Origin: Acidimicrobiia bacterium
Lineage (GTDB): Bacteria; Actinomycetota; Acidimicrobiia; Spongiisociales; JAENVV01
Direction: 5' to 3'
NCBI GenBank assembly: GCA_020352575.1
Contig: CP070681.1
Location: forward strand, 93,627-101,960
Length of the DNA stretch: 8,334 bases
The notes beneath the pieces were generated by a model that saw only the letters and a program-made list of their open reading frames with translations, was not told the origin of the DNA and searched no databases. Each line of letters starts with the position of its first letter. Positions within the stretch are counted from its first letter, which is position 1. This document shows, piece by piece, positions 1 through 6,137 of the stretch. A program made the position numbers and the translations under genes.

Positions 1-11
1 AGCGTCCCTCC

Positions 12-1370
12 ATGGTCTCCGAAGCCGTCCGCAGTGCACTCTCCCGGGTGGTCGGGGGTCGCAGGGTGCTCCTCGCGGGTGACGTCGCCGCTGCCCAGAC
101 GCTCAAGGGCGCCCTCCTCGCCGAGATGGGCGCCGACGTGCGGGGCATCGTCGCGAGGGAGGGGACCGGGGAGCTGCCCGCCCACGAGTACCGAATGCTT
201 GGTGGCGTCGCGTCGGCGTCGATCATGGACGGCATCTGGGCGTTCGAGCGGGCCGTGGCCGACCTCCCCGATGCGGTGGTCGCCTGGTTGGACGCCTGGG
301 ACCCCGACCGATCGGCGCTCGTGATGCCAACGACTCCCAGCGTTCTCCCTCCCATCGCCGGACGGCGGATGTATGGCCAGCGCCCTGCCGAGTGGGCCGC
401 GCTCGAGGACAAGACGATCATCGATGCGGTGTGGGATGCCGCTGGCATCACCCGTGCCCCCGCCCACATCGTCCCCCTGGCCATGGCACCGAGCGCACAC
501 CGCGCCCTCGGTGGGAACACGGTGTGGTCGGCCGACAACACCGCGGGTTGGCACGGCGGGGCAGCTCGGGTGCGATGGGTTCATTCGCAGGAGGCCGTCG
601 AGCGCACCCTCGCCGAGTTCGCTCCGATCGCCGAGATGGTGCGGGTGATGCCATTCCTCGAGGGCATCCCGTGCTCGATCCACGCCTACGTGCTCCCCGA
701 CGCCATCGAGGTCTTCCGCCCCATCGAGATGCTGATCCTGCGGGACCGGCCGAACGGGCGTTTCGAATACGCATCGGTCGGAACCGGGTGGGATCCGCGG
801 CCTGATGACCGCGAACACATGCGAGGTGTGGCTCGAGCCGTCGCCGAACACCTGCGGGCAACGATGGGCTACCTGGGTGGCTTCTCGATCGACGGGGTGA
901 TGACCGTTGACGGTTTCCGCCCCACGGAGTTGAACCCCCGGTTGTCCGCCGGCCTCGGCCTCCAGCTCGGCCTCATCGCCGACGACCTGCCGGTCGGCAC
1001 CCTCACGCACCTCCTGCTCGAGGGCGACCTCGACGCAACGCTGCTCCATGGGCTCGGCGAGCGGGCCGTCGAGGCGTCCGACGCGATGCGGATCGCCCGG
1101 GTGGTGCTCCACTCGCTCGAGCCGCTCGATGACGCCGAAGTGCCGGTGGCATGGACCGGCTCGGACGTGGTCGAGGTGGCAGAAGAGGACGCGAAGGCGG
1201 TCGTCCGGGCAGGCACAGCTCCTTCGGGCTGGGTGGTGATGGCCCGGTTCGAGGACGTGCCCGCCGGCCCGAGCCTGGCACCATTGGCCCGCGCGGTCGC
1301 CCGGTTCGCCTCCGATCGGCTCGGCGCCCGCCACGACGACTACGAGATCCCCGCGGACGTGCGTGCGTGA
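12..1370 (+). CDS. ATP-grasp domain protein, substrate unknown
   Basis: A 452-residue protein of the ATP-grasp ligase superfamily, whose members use ATP to form an acyl-phosphate and join a carboxylate to an amine or thiol. The clearest signal is at residues 292-313, where a glycine-rich strand (GGFSIDGVM) leads into ELNPR; E306 and N308 are the expected Mg-ATP ligands and R310 the conserved basic residue. The first 120 or so residues resemble a pre-ATP-grasp alpha/beta fold, with VLLAGD near residue 20. The last 100 residues match nothing I recognise. No signal peptide or membrane segment is seen, so it is probably cytoplasmic. The start is uncertain: the frame stays open to the left edge, and the 11 bases before this ATG show no ribosome binding site. 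The neighbouring nuclease gene gives no clue to the substrate. The superfamily call is firm; the reaction is unknown. Confidence 0.8.
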   Translation: MVSEAVRSALSRVVGGRRVLLAGDVAAAQTLKGALLAEMGADVRGIVAREGTGELPAHEYRMLGGVASASIMDGIWAFERAVADLPDAVVAWLDAWDPDRSALVMPTTPSVLPPIAGRRMYGQRPAEWAALEDKTIIDAVWDAAGITRAPAHIVPLAMAPSAHRALGGNTVWSADNTAGWHGGAARVRWVHSQEAVERTLAEFAPIAEMVRVMPFLEGIPCSIHAYVLPDAIEVFRPIEMLILRDRPNGRFEYASVGTGWDPRPDDREHMRGVARAVAEHLRATMGYLGGFSIDGVMTVDGFRPTELNPRLSAGLGLQLGLIADDLPVGTLTHLLLEGDLDATLLHGLGERAVEASDAMRIARVVLHSLEPLDDAEVPVAWTGSDVVEVAEEDAKAVVRAGTAPSGWVVMARFEDVPAGPSLAPLARAVARFASDRLGARHDDYEIPADVRA

Positions 1371-1399
1371 AGGTCATCGAACCTGTCACACCCCCCGGG

Positions 1400-1405
1400 T
1401 AACGT
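1400..1405 (+). promoter_or_regulatory. Putative -10 box for the nuclease gene (leaderless-type)
   Basis: TAACGT fits the actinobacterial TAnnnT -10 pattern and ends 8 bases before the ATG at 1414, so transcription could begin at or next to the start codon. No Shine-Dalgarno lies in the 43-base gap after the ATP-grasp gene, and no convincing -35 box was seen. Read-through from the upstream gene is also possible. Confidence 0.35.
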
Positions 1406-1413
1406 CGGTACCG

Positions 1414-2214
1414 ATGACCGATCTCGAGCAGCGAATCGCCGAGCCCTACGTGTTGGAGCGCCTCTCGCCGTCTCGGGCGAGTGACTTCCTCCAATGCCCG
1501 AAGCTGTTCGAGTACCGCACCATCCAGCGCCTCCCCGAAGAGACGACCGTCCACCAGGCCCGGGGGACGACGGCCCATCTCGCACTTCAGAACCTCTTCG
1601 ACCTCCCGAAGGAGGACCGCACCGCCGATCGGCTCTATGACTTGTTCAGAGCGGCCTGGACCGAGCTCAGGACCGAGGAGGAGTACGAGGGCCTCTTCGA
1701 CACGGTCGAGGAGGAGCGGGCATGGGGCGTCGAGAGCATGAAGCTGCTCCGCAACTACTTCACGGTGGAGGACCCCGGCGCGATCGAGCCCCTCGATCGC
1801 GAACTGGACCTCCTGGAAGAGGTGATGGATGGAGTGGTCATTCGGGGGATCCTCGACCGGATGGACGAGACGCCCGAGGGTGACCTCGTCATCCTCGACT
1901 ACAAGACCGGCAAGGCGCCCCCGCAGCGCTACGCCGCCTCGGCGTTCTTCGCCCTCAAGATCTACGCAGCCCTCATCCGCAAGCGGACGGGTCGCACTCC
2001 TATCGAGGTGCGGCTCATGTACCTGAACGGGCCGACGCAACTCGCGATGCCGATCACCGACGAATTGCTCGACCAGACGGAGCAGCGCATTGCAACGATC
2101 TGGAACCAGATCGAGCGGGCGATCGAGACCGAGACGTTCCCACCCTCACCCTCGAAGCTGTGTGGCTGGTGCTCGTTCCAGGACATCTGCCCGGCGTTCG
2201 CCGACGACTCCTAG
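1414..2214 (+). CDS. RecB/Cas4-like PD-(D/E)XK nuclease with Fe-S cysteines
   Basis: A 266-residue protein of the PD-(D/E)XK exonuclease superfamily (RecB C-terminal nuclease, AddB and Cas4 type), expected to cut DNA with a divalent metal. Visible motifs in order are C28 in FLQCPKLFEYR, the motif-I histidine H55 in GTTAHL, D148 in GILDRMD, and D162 with K164 in ILDYKTGK. C250, C253 and C259 follow in CGWCSFQDIC. The one N-terminal plus three C-terminal cysteines (CxxC-x5-C) are the 4Fe-4S arrangement known from AddB and Cas4. There is no helicase domain and no cas gene nearby, so a stand-alone repair-type nuclease is more likely than a CRISPR adaptation protein. The ATG at 1414 was preferred over an in-frame GTG at 1363: the GTG would overlap the ATP-grasp gene and add 17 residues unlike the family. 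The stop codon shares CTAG with the convergent dehydrogenase gene. Confidence 0.88.
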   Translation: MTDLEQRIAEPYVLERLSPSRASDFLQCPKLFEYRTIQRLPEETTVHQARGTTAHLALQNLFDLPKEDRTADRLYDLFRAAWTELRTEEEYEGLFDTVEEERAWGVESMKLLRNYFTVEDPGAIEPLDRELDLLEEVMDGVVIRGILDRMDETPEGDLVILDYKTGKAPPQRYAASAFFALKIYAALIRKRTGRTPIEVRLMYLNGPTQLAMPITDELLDQTEQRIATIWNQIERAIETETFPPSPSKLCGWCSFQDICPAFADDS

Positions 2215-3488
2215 GGGAAGACGCCCCGCACCATCTTTGCGTTGGTCACCTTTCGCACGCCCTTGATGAGAGCGGCGGTGCGGAGGTCGACGCCCTCCTT
2301 GATCGAGATCTGCATGACCTCATCGAATGCGGTGGCCATGATCTCCCGCAGCCGGGCGACGATCTCGTTCTCGCTCCAGAAGTACTTCTGGATGTCCTGC
2401 ACCCACTCGAAGTAGGACGCGGTCACGCCACCGGCGTTGGCGATGATGTCGGGTATGACCATGACGTCCCTATCGCGCAGGATGGCGTCGGCGGCGGTCG
2501 TGGTCGGGTTGTTCGCACCTTCGATCACGATTTGCGCCTTGATGTCGGCGGCATTGGAGTCGGTGATGACACCCTGGATGGCAGCGGGGATGAGCACGTC
2601 GCAGTCGAGGGCGAAGAGCTCCTCGTTCGAGATCCGGTCGCAGTCCTCGTAGCCAGCGAGGCTGCCGTTGAGCGCCACCCATGCCTGAAGGGCGGCGATG
2701 TCGAGGCCTGCCTCATCGTGCACGCCCCCCGAGATGTCCGAGACCGCAATGACCTTGCAGCCGAGTTCGGCGGCAGCGACCGCGGCGTACTGGCCGACGT
2801 TGCCGAAGCCGTGGACGACGACTCGCAGCCCCGCAACGGCCATTCCCCGCGAGGTGGCGGCGGGTGGCAGCAGGCTCACACACCCCCGACCGGTCGCCTC
2901 CCGACGGGCCACCGATCCGCCGAGTTCGGGCGGTTTGCCCGTGACGACGGACGGCACGGCGTGGCCCTTCTGCTGTGAGTAGGTGTCCATCATCCAGGCC
3001 ATCGTCTGGGCGTCGGTGCCCATATCGGGGGCCGGGATGTCGCGTTCGGGCCCGATGAAGTCGATGATCTCCGAGGTGTAGCGGCGGGTGATCCGCTGCT
3101 TTTCGTGGCTGCTCAGGATCGCCGGGTCGATCCGAACGCCTCCCTTGGCGCCGCCGAACGGCAATCCGACGATCGCGCACTTCCACGTCATGAGCATCGC
3201 AAGCGCGGCGACCTCGCCGAGGTTCACGTCGTCGGCGAACCGGACACCGCCCTTGGTGGGCCCCATGGTGATGGTGTGCTGCACGCGGTATCCGTACACG
3301 GTGTCCACGTCCTCGTAGTCGTCCCTGCGGAACGGGAACGTCACCACCATCGACCGCTGTGGGTGGCGCAGCCGCTCGCGGATGTTGTCGTCGAGATCCA
3401 TGAGCTCGGCGACCGCGTCGAATTGCGCCACCGTCTCGTCGAACATCGGGGAAGCCCACCCCGGGGTGTTCACCTGTCTCGTCGACAC
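2211..3488 (-). CDS. gdhA: Glutamate dehydrogenase (Glu/Leu/Phe/Val family)
   Basis: A 425-residue hexameric-type glutamate dehydrogenase, which interconverts glutamate with 2-oxoglutarate and ammonium using NAD(P) in the cytoplasm. K79 (GPTKGGVRF), K103 (MTWKCA), K115 (GGAKGG) and D155 (PDMGTD) sit exactly ten below the K89/K113/K125/D165 catalytic set of the clostridial enzyme. S358 in GGVTASYFEW matches the family serine that, with the first lysine, reads the glutamate side chain, so leucine or phenylalanine is less likely as substrate. The Rossmann motif GFGNVG is at 227-232, and D251 ends the following strand, which hints at NAD but does not settle the cofactor. The GTG at 3488 was chosen because GAGAGGAG lies just upstream and the resulting N-terminus leads into the family's DDNIRERL region. 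A longer frame to 3605 runs into the next gene and has no support. The symbol is generic. Confidence 0.95.
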   Translation of the reverse strand: MSTRQVNTPGWASPMFDETVAQFDAVAELMDLDDNIRERLRHPQRSMVVTFPFRRDDYEDVDTVYGYRVQHTITMGPTKGGVRFADDVNLGEVAALAMLMTWKCAIVGLPFGGAKGGVRIDPAILSSHEKQRITRRYTSEIIDFIGPERDIPAPDMGTDAQTMAWMMDTYSQQKGHAVPSVVTGKPPELGGSVARREATGRGCVSLLPPAATSRGMAVAGLRVVVHGFGNVGQYAAVAAAELGCKVIAVSDISGGVHDEAGLDIAALQAWVALNGSLAGYEDCDRISNEELFALDCDVLIPAAIQGVITDSNAADIKAQIVIEGANNPTTTAADAILRDRDVMVIPDIIANAGGVTASYFEWVQDIQKYFWSENEIVARLREIMATAFDEVMQISIKEGVDLRTAALIKGVRKVTNAKMVRGVFP

Positions 3489-3493
3489 CTGTG

Positions 3494-3501
3494 CTCCTCT
3501 C
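3494..3501 (-). promoter_or_regulatory. Strong ribosome binding site deciding the GTG start of glutamate dehydrogenase
   Basis: On the minus strand GAGAGGAG is followed by five bases and then GTG. It is the best Shine-Dalgarno in the window and fixes the start at 3488. It overlaps a palindrome at 3496-3510. Confidence 0.7.
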
Positions 3502-3510
3502 GACGAGAGG
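3496..3510. repeat. Perfect 15-base inverted repeat upstream of glutamate dehydrogenase
   Basis: CCTCTCG-A-CGAGAGG is a perfect 7+7 inverted repeat around one base. It covers most of the dehydrogenase ribosome binding site and lies just downstream of a possible -10 box (TAGCGT, minus strand, 3516-3511). It could be a repressor site, or a 5-bp stem with a 5-base loop that hides the ribosome binding site in RNA. It is too short for a rho-independent terminator and has no U tract. The repeat is read directly; any function is inference. Confidence 0.4.
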
Positions 3511-3516
3511 ACGCTA
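3511..3516 (-). promoter_or_regulatory. Possible -10 box for glutamate dehydrogenase
   Basis: TAGCGT on the minus strand fits TAnnnT and would place a transcript start near 3504, leaving a leader of about 16 bases that contains the ribosome binding site. There is no clear -35 box. It is the only sign that the dehydrogenase may be transcribed separately from the copper trio 52 bases upstream. Confidence 0.25.
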
Positions 3517-3540
3517 GTGACGGAGCCCCTCGATGCGCCG

Positions 3541-4509
3541 TCAGTCCGCAGCGGTCGGTGCGGGCCGGAGCCGGTCGGTGACGAGCACGGCGACTGCCGT
3601 TGCACCGACCGAGAGGGCCAGCGCCGTCACGAGTCGGTCGAACGCCCACGGTTGTGCGGTCGGGAGCACCGCTCTGATCATGTTCTCCCATCGCCACACC
3701 CCCCACGCAGTCAGTTCGGCGGCTGCCACGAGGTGGGCGATGTTGGCGATCAGCGGACGGCGCATGCCGAGGACGACGAATGTCCCGGCGATGACCGGCA
3801 CTGCCCACTGGAGGAAGCTCGGCTCGGTCTCGCTGGGGAGGAAGAGCCATTGGCGGAGGCCGATCGTCAGCGCAAGGAGTGCCACCACGGCCAGGACCAC
3901 GTCGACGCGATGGCGCAGGAGCCAGGCGGCGCCCAGGCCGAGTGCCAGGCCGGCGACGGCGGCGAGCGGGAACGGGCGCTCGAGCCACTCCAGGGACACG
4001 TAGAGGGTGGTGGCGGTGCCGTCCACGACGACCGGAACGGTCACCTCGCCGAAGACGAGGTCGCCGGGCGATCGGCCGGGGGGTGGCGACTCTGCCATCC
4101 AGTGGATCCGGTGGTCATGCCACGTCCACGATCCCTCCGAGCCGACGACTCGCCACTCGGGCGGCAGGAGAGCGTCCTCGCGGTCGAAGTCCACCGACGT
4201 GCCGTAGCGGTCCTCGTTGAGCACCACCGAGGGGGAGAGGGCGTTCTCCTCGACGGTCCCGTCCGCCAGCACACGCAGGTATGGCTCGCCGAAGTACCCC
4301 ATGACGGTCAGCTCGACGCCGGGTTCGACCTCGGCTCGCAGGAAGGCGTCGCCACCCACGATCGAGAACTGGACGCCGTCGGGCATCGGTTCGACTCGCA
4401 GGATTTCGTTCTGGAAGTCGGTCGGCCCGGCGGGGTCGGCCCCTGCAGGAGCGGCCAGTGCGAGGACTGCAGCCATGGCCGCTAGGACGGTGGTGAGCCG
4501 TCGGATCAT
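3541..4509 (-). CDS. Exported-domain membrane protein with HDHRIHWM motif, third gene of copper/redox operon
   Basis: A 322-residue protein of unknown function. A signal peptide with an AGA cleavage site near residue 24 is followed by a secreted beta-rich domain (about 25-178). Roughly five membrane segments come next (about 181-199, 202-219, 235-249, 253-271 and 293-311). Near residues 128-138 the exported domain carries SWTWHDHRIHWM, where H131, H133 and H136 could bind metal. The start ATG overlaps the stop of the cupredoxin gene as ATGA, pointing to translational coupling; a longer frame to 4554 would invade that gene. Position after SCO and cupredoxin genes suggests a role in extracytoplasmic copper handling or oxidase assembly. 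This is inference from context: I cannot name a family, and no oxidase gene is in view. Confidence 0.75.
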   Translation of the reverse strand: MIRRLTTVLAAMAAVLALAAPAGADPAGPTDFQNEILRVEPMPDGVQFSIVGGDAFLRAEVEPGVELTVMGYFGEPYLRVLADGTVEENALSPSVVLNEDRYGTSVDFDREDALLPPEWRVVGSEGSWTWHDHRIHWMAESPPPGRSPGDLVFGEVTVPVVVDGTATTLYVSLEWLERPFPLAAVAGLALGLGAAWLLRHRVDVVLAVVALLALTIGLRQWLFLPSETEPSFLQWAVPVIAGTFVVLGMRRPLIANIAHLVAAAELTAWGVWRWENMIRAVLPTAQPWAFDRLVTALALSVGATAVAVLVTDRLRPAPTAAD

Positions 4510-4865
4510 TCGACGACGCTCAACTCGAACTGGCCCGACGCGTGCACCGTGCACGAGCCGACGAACGTGCCCGGCGATGCGAACCGCTGCACGAGGGTCT
4601 CCTCTGGTCCGACGTAGAACGGTCCAACGATGTGTCCCCGATCGTCATCGTTGCGGATCCGGATGACCTCACCGACCTTCGCTTCTAGCTCCGCCGGAAG
4701 GATGTCGAGGGGCTCGCCCCGGTCGTAGGCCTCCCCGGCCCCGGCCGGTACGACGTACTCGTAGTCCGCCTCGACCGCGGAGGGGTCGTCGATGAGGGAT
4801 AACTCATCGGCACCGCATGCGGCGACCAGCAGTCCAGCCACAAGAAGCAGGAAGCGTCGCCTCAC
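4506..4865 (-). CDS. Small cupredoxin-like lipoprotein
   Basis: A 119-residue exported lipoprotein. The N-terminus is RRR, a hydrophobic stretch, then the lipobox VAAC with C17 as the lipidated residue. Residues 60-119 look like the end of a cupredoxin fold: H78 in DDRGHIVGPF, a beta strand, then SCTVHASGQFELSV with C105 and H108. These supply the two His and one Cys ligands of a type-1 copper site. The position where many short cupredoxins carry the axial Met (C-x2-H-x2-M) is Gly111, followed by Gln112, so the copper site is atypical. The GTG start overlaps the SCO stop as GTGA; starting at an ATG at 4928 would bury the lipobox behind 21 polar residues. It probably accepts or passes copper or electrons beside the SCO protein. 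Copper binding itself is not proven by sequence. Confidence 0.82.
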   Translation of the reverse strand: MRRRFLLLVAGLLVAACGADELSLIDDPSAVEADYEYVVPAGAGEAYDRGEPLDILPAELEAKVGEVIRIRNDDDRGHIVGPFYVGPEETLVQRFASPGTFVGSCTVHASGQFELSVVE

Positions 4866-5440
4866 AGCCGATCGAGCAGGATCTCGAGGTCGTTCGCAAT
4901 GTCGTCGGCGGTCACCCCGAATGGCCACTGGAGGAGCATCTCGCCGGCCTCGTTCACCGCATACAGGTACGCGGTGTGCCCGACCTCGGGCTGGCCATCG
5001 ACGGTCGTCACGTCGTAGTCGGCACCGAACCCCGTTGCGACCTCTCGGAGTCGGGAGTCGTCGTCAGTGCGGAGTGCAAGCCCGTCGCCGAAGAACGTGT
5101 CGACGTACCGCTGCACCTCCGGGTACCCGTCGCGGTCGGGATCGACGGTGACCATCGCCACCTCGAAGTGCTCGGCATCGTCCCCGATGTCGGACAGCGC
5201 CTGGCGCAGGTCGGCCATGGTGGTGGGGCAGATGTCGGGGCAGCTCGTGAAGCCGAAGTAGACGAGCAGGTAGCCGTCCGGCGGACCCACGAAGGCTTGC
5301 TCGATGCCGGCCGCGTCGGGGAGGGAGAGTCCACCGACCTCGGGTGCGGGATCACGCACGATGCCGGCCGGTTGCGCCGGCGCGCATGCGTTCACGACGA
5401 GGGTGAGGACGAAGAGGAACTGCAGCAGCGTGCGGCGCAT
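4862..5440 (-). CDS. sco1: SCO1/SenC family copper chaperone lipoprotein
   Basis: A 192-residue thioredoxin-fold protein of the SCO1/SenC/PrrC family, which delivers copper to the CuA site of cytochrome c oxidase or acts as a thiol redox partner outside the membrane. The N-terminus is a lipoprotein signal with cysteine C19 after VNA. The metal-binding CxxxC is C67/C71 in SCPDICP, the conserved distal histidine is H155 in GHTAYLY, and the VDPDRDG stretch is typical of the family. Length is normal. It is the first gene of a minus-strand set with the cupredoxin-like and membrane proteins. The ATG at 5440 was chosen because it directly precedes the signal sequence; an upstream in-frame ATG at 5536 would cross the promoter region into the divergent gene. 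It appears to be leaderless. Confidence 0.93.
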   Translation of the reverse strand: MRRTLLQFLFVLTLVVNACAPAQPAGIVRDPAPEVGGLSLPDAAGIEQAFVGPPDGYLLVYFGFTSCPDICPTTMADLRQALSDIGDDAEHFEVAMVTVDPDRDGYPEVQRYVDTFFGDGLALRTDDDSRLREVATGFGADYDVTTVDGQPEVGHTAYLYAVNEAGEMLLQWPFGVTADDIANDLEILLDRL

Positions 5441-5447
5441 CGCCCAA

Positions 5448-5453
5448 AGGCTA
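5448..5453 (-). promoter_or_regulatory. Putative -10 box of the SCO operon (leaderless-type)
   Basis: TAGCCT on the minus strand fits TAnnnT and ends seven bases before the SCO start codon, with no Shine-Dalgarno between. Transcription would begin at or next to the ATG. No -35 consensus was seen. Confidence 0.45.
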
Positions 5454-5511
5454 TTCGGGGGGTACCGGTAGGCGATCGCCCCCCAACCGGGGCAGCGGGT
5501 CGCCCCCCGGA

Positions 5512-5517
5512 TAGGAT
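5512..5517 (+). promoter_or_regulatory. Putative -10 box of the PH/SHOCT gene (leaderless-type)
   Basis: TAGGAT fits TAnnnT and ends six bases before the ATG at 5524, the spacing expected if the transcript begins at the start codon. AGGA inside it could alternatively be a weak Shine-Dalgarno. Confidence 0.45.
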
Positions 5518-5523
5518 CGCCGC

Positions 5524-6126
5524 ATGCCGTACCCACGCCGCTTCCTCAGCACGGGCGAGAAGATCGTCCGCGAGTTCCATCCCCACTGGATCCGCCTCAT
5601 CACGCCGATCATCGTCGAGTTCCTCATCATCGCTGCGGGCGTACTCGTTGCGGTCTTCGTCGACGCGGTGGAGAACTGGATCGCGATCGTCGCCGGTGTG
5701 GTGTTGGCGATCATCGTCGGCACCCCTCCCTGGACGGGGTGGCTCACCACGTGGTTCGTCGTCACGAACGAACGCCTCATCACCAGGTCGGGCTTGTTCA
5801 ACCGCACCGGCAAGGAAATCCCGCTCGAGGTGATCAACGACGTGGCGTTCTCCCAGACGTTCTTCGAGCGGCTGTTCCGTTCGGGTGACCTGCTCATCGA
5901 GTCGGCGGGGGAACAGGGGCAGAGTCGGTTCACCGATATCCCCGACCCCGAGGGAGTCCAGTCCGACATCTACCGGCTGCGGGAGGAGCGGACCGTGCTG
6001 CTCCGCGGCGGCGGGGGGCAGAGCGTCGGCCAGGAACTCGAGACGCTCGCCCGGCTCCACAGGGAAGGTGTGCTCTCCGACGAGGAGTTCGCCGCACAGA
6101 AGGCCCGCCTGCTCGGCGGCAACTGA
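5524..6126 (+). CDS. Bacterial PH-domain membrane protein with C-terminal SHOCT domain
   Basis: A 200-residue protein. Two membrane segments (about 23-47 and 51-67) precede a bacterial pleckstrin-homology-like domain at about 74-152, recognisable from WFVVTNERLITRSGLF followed by EIPLEVINDVAFSQ. A low-complexity RGGGGQ linker leads to a SHOCT helix pair at 168-198 (LARLHREGVLSDEEFAAQKARLL). SHOCT is a short domain found at the ends of many unrelated bacterial proteins; its role is not well defined. The PH domain is expected on the cytoplasmic face. It is the first gene of a plus-strand set, with the acyl-CoA ligase start 12 bases after its stop. No specific function can be given. Confidence 0.85.
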   Translation: MPYPRRFLSTGEKIVREFHPHWIRLITPIIVEFLIIAAGVLVAVFVDAVENWIAIVAGVVLAIIVGTPPWTGWLTTWFVVTNERLITRSGLFNRTGKEIPLEVINDVAFSQTFFERLFRSGDLLIESAGEQGQSRFTDIPDPEGVQSDIYRLREERTVLLRGGGGQSVGQELETLARLHREGVLSDEEFAAQKARLLGGN

Positions 6127-6131
6127 GGGGG
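6125..6131 (+). promoter_or_regulatory. Ribosome binding site of the acyl-CoA ligase gene
   Basis: GAGGGGG begins inside the stop codon of the preceding gene and ends six bases before the ATG at 6138. This supports that start and co-transcription with the PH/SHOCT gene. Confidence 0.55.
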
Positions 6132-6137
6132 ACGGCC

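Larger units (their letters stand above)
5441..5523. promoter_or_regulatory. Divergent promoter region with repeated TCGCCCCCC blocks
   Basis: These 83 bases separate two divergent genes and contain a plausible -10 box for each. Between them TCGCCCCCC occurs twice (5476-5484 and 5500-5508), 24 bases apart start to start. A CGGGGGG block (5456-5462) is roughly their complement. The spacing and position suit a shared regulator, but C/G runs are common in high-GC DNA, so the operator idea is weak. Confidence 0.4.

Noticed and set aside
1003..2040. Long minus-strand open frame (345 codons) opposite the ATP-grasp and nuclease genes
   Set aside because: It crosses two well-supported plus-strand genes, has low-complexity Arg/Pro/Gly-rich composition at its C-terminal part and no recognisable motif; it is a product of high-GC codon use.
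1414..2214. Reading the nuclease as a CRISPR Cas4 with an array nearby
   Set aside because: No repeat-spacer array and no cas1 or cas2 in the window; the Fe-S cysteine layout is shared with non-CRISPR nucleases.
2160..2978. Plus-strand open frame (272 codons) opposite glutamate dehydrogenase
   Set aside because: It lies antisense to a gene with every catalytic residue in place; the Asp/Val/His-rich translation is typical of the mirror frame of GC-rich genes.
3496..3510. The palindrome as a rho-independent terminator of the copper operon
   Set aside because: The usable stem is about five base pairs, no T tract follows, and it lies over the ribosome binding site of the next gene.
3489..3605. 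Longer glutamate dehydrogenase starting near 3605
   Set aside because: The extension overlaps the membrane protein gene, is Ser/Arg/Pro-rich and unlike the family, while the GTG at 3488 has a strong ribosome binding site.
3382..4485. Plus-strand open frame (367 codons) opposite the membrane protein gene
   Set aside because: Rich in His, Gly, Arg and Glu with no domain, and antisense to the coupled operon whose start/stop overlaps are consistent.
5441..5536. Longer SCO protein starting at an ATG at 5536
   Set aside because: The extra 32 residues would cross the divergent promoter, overlap the PH/SHOCT start, and bury the lipoprotein signal sequence.
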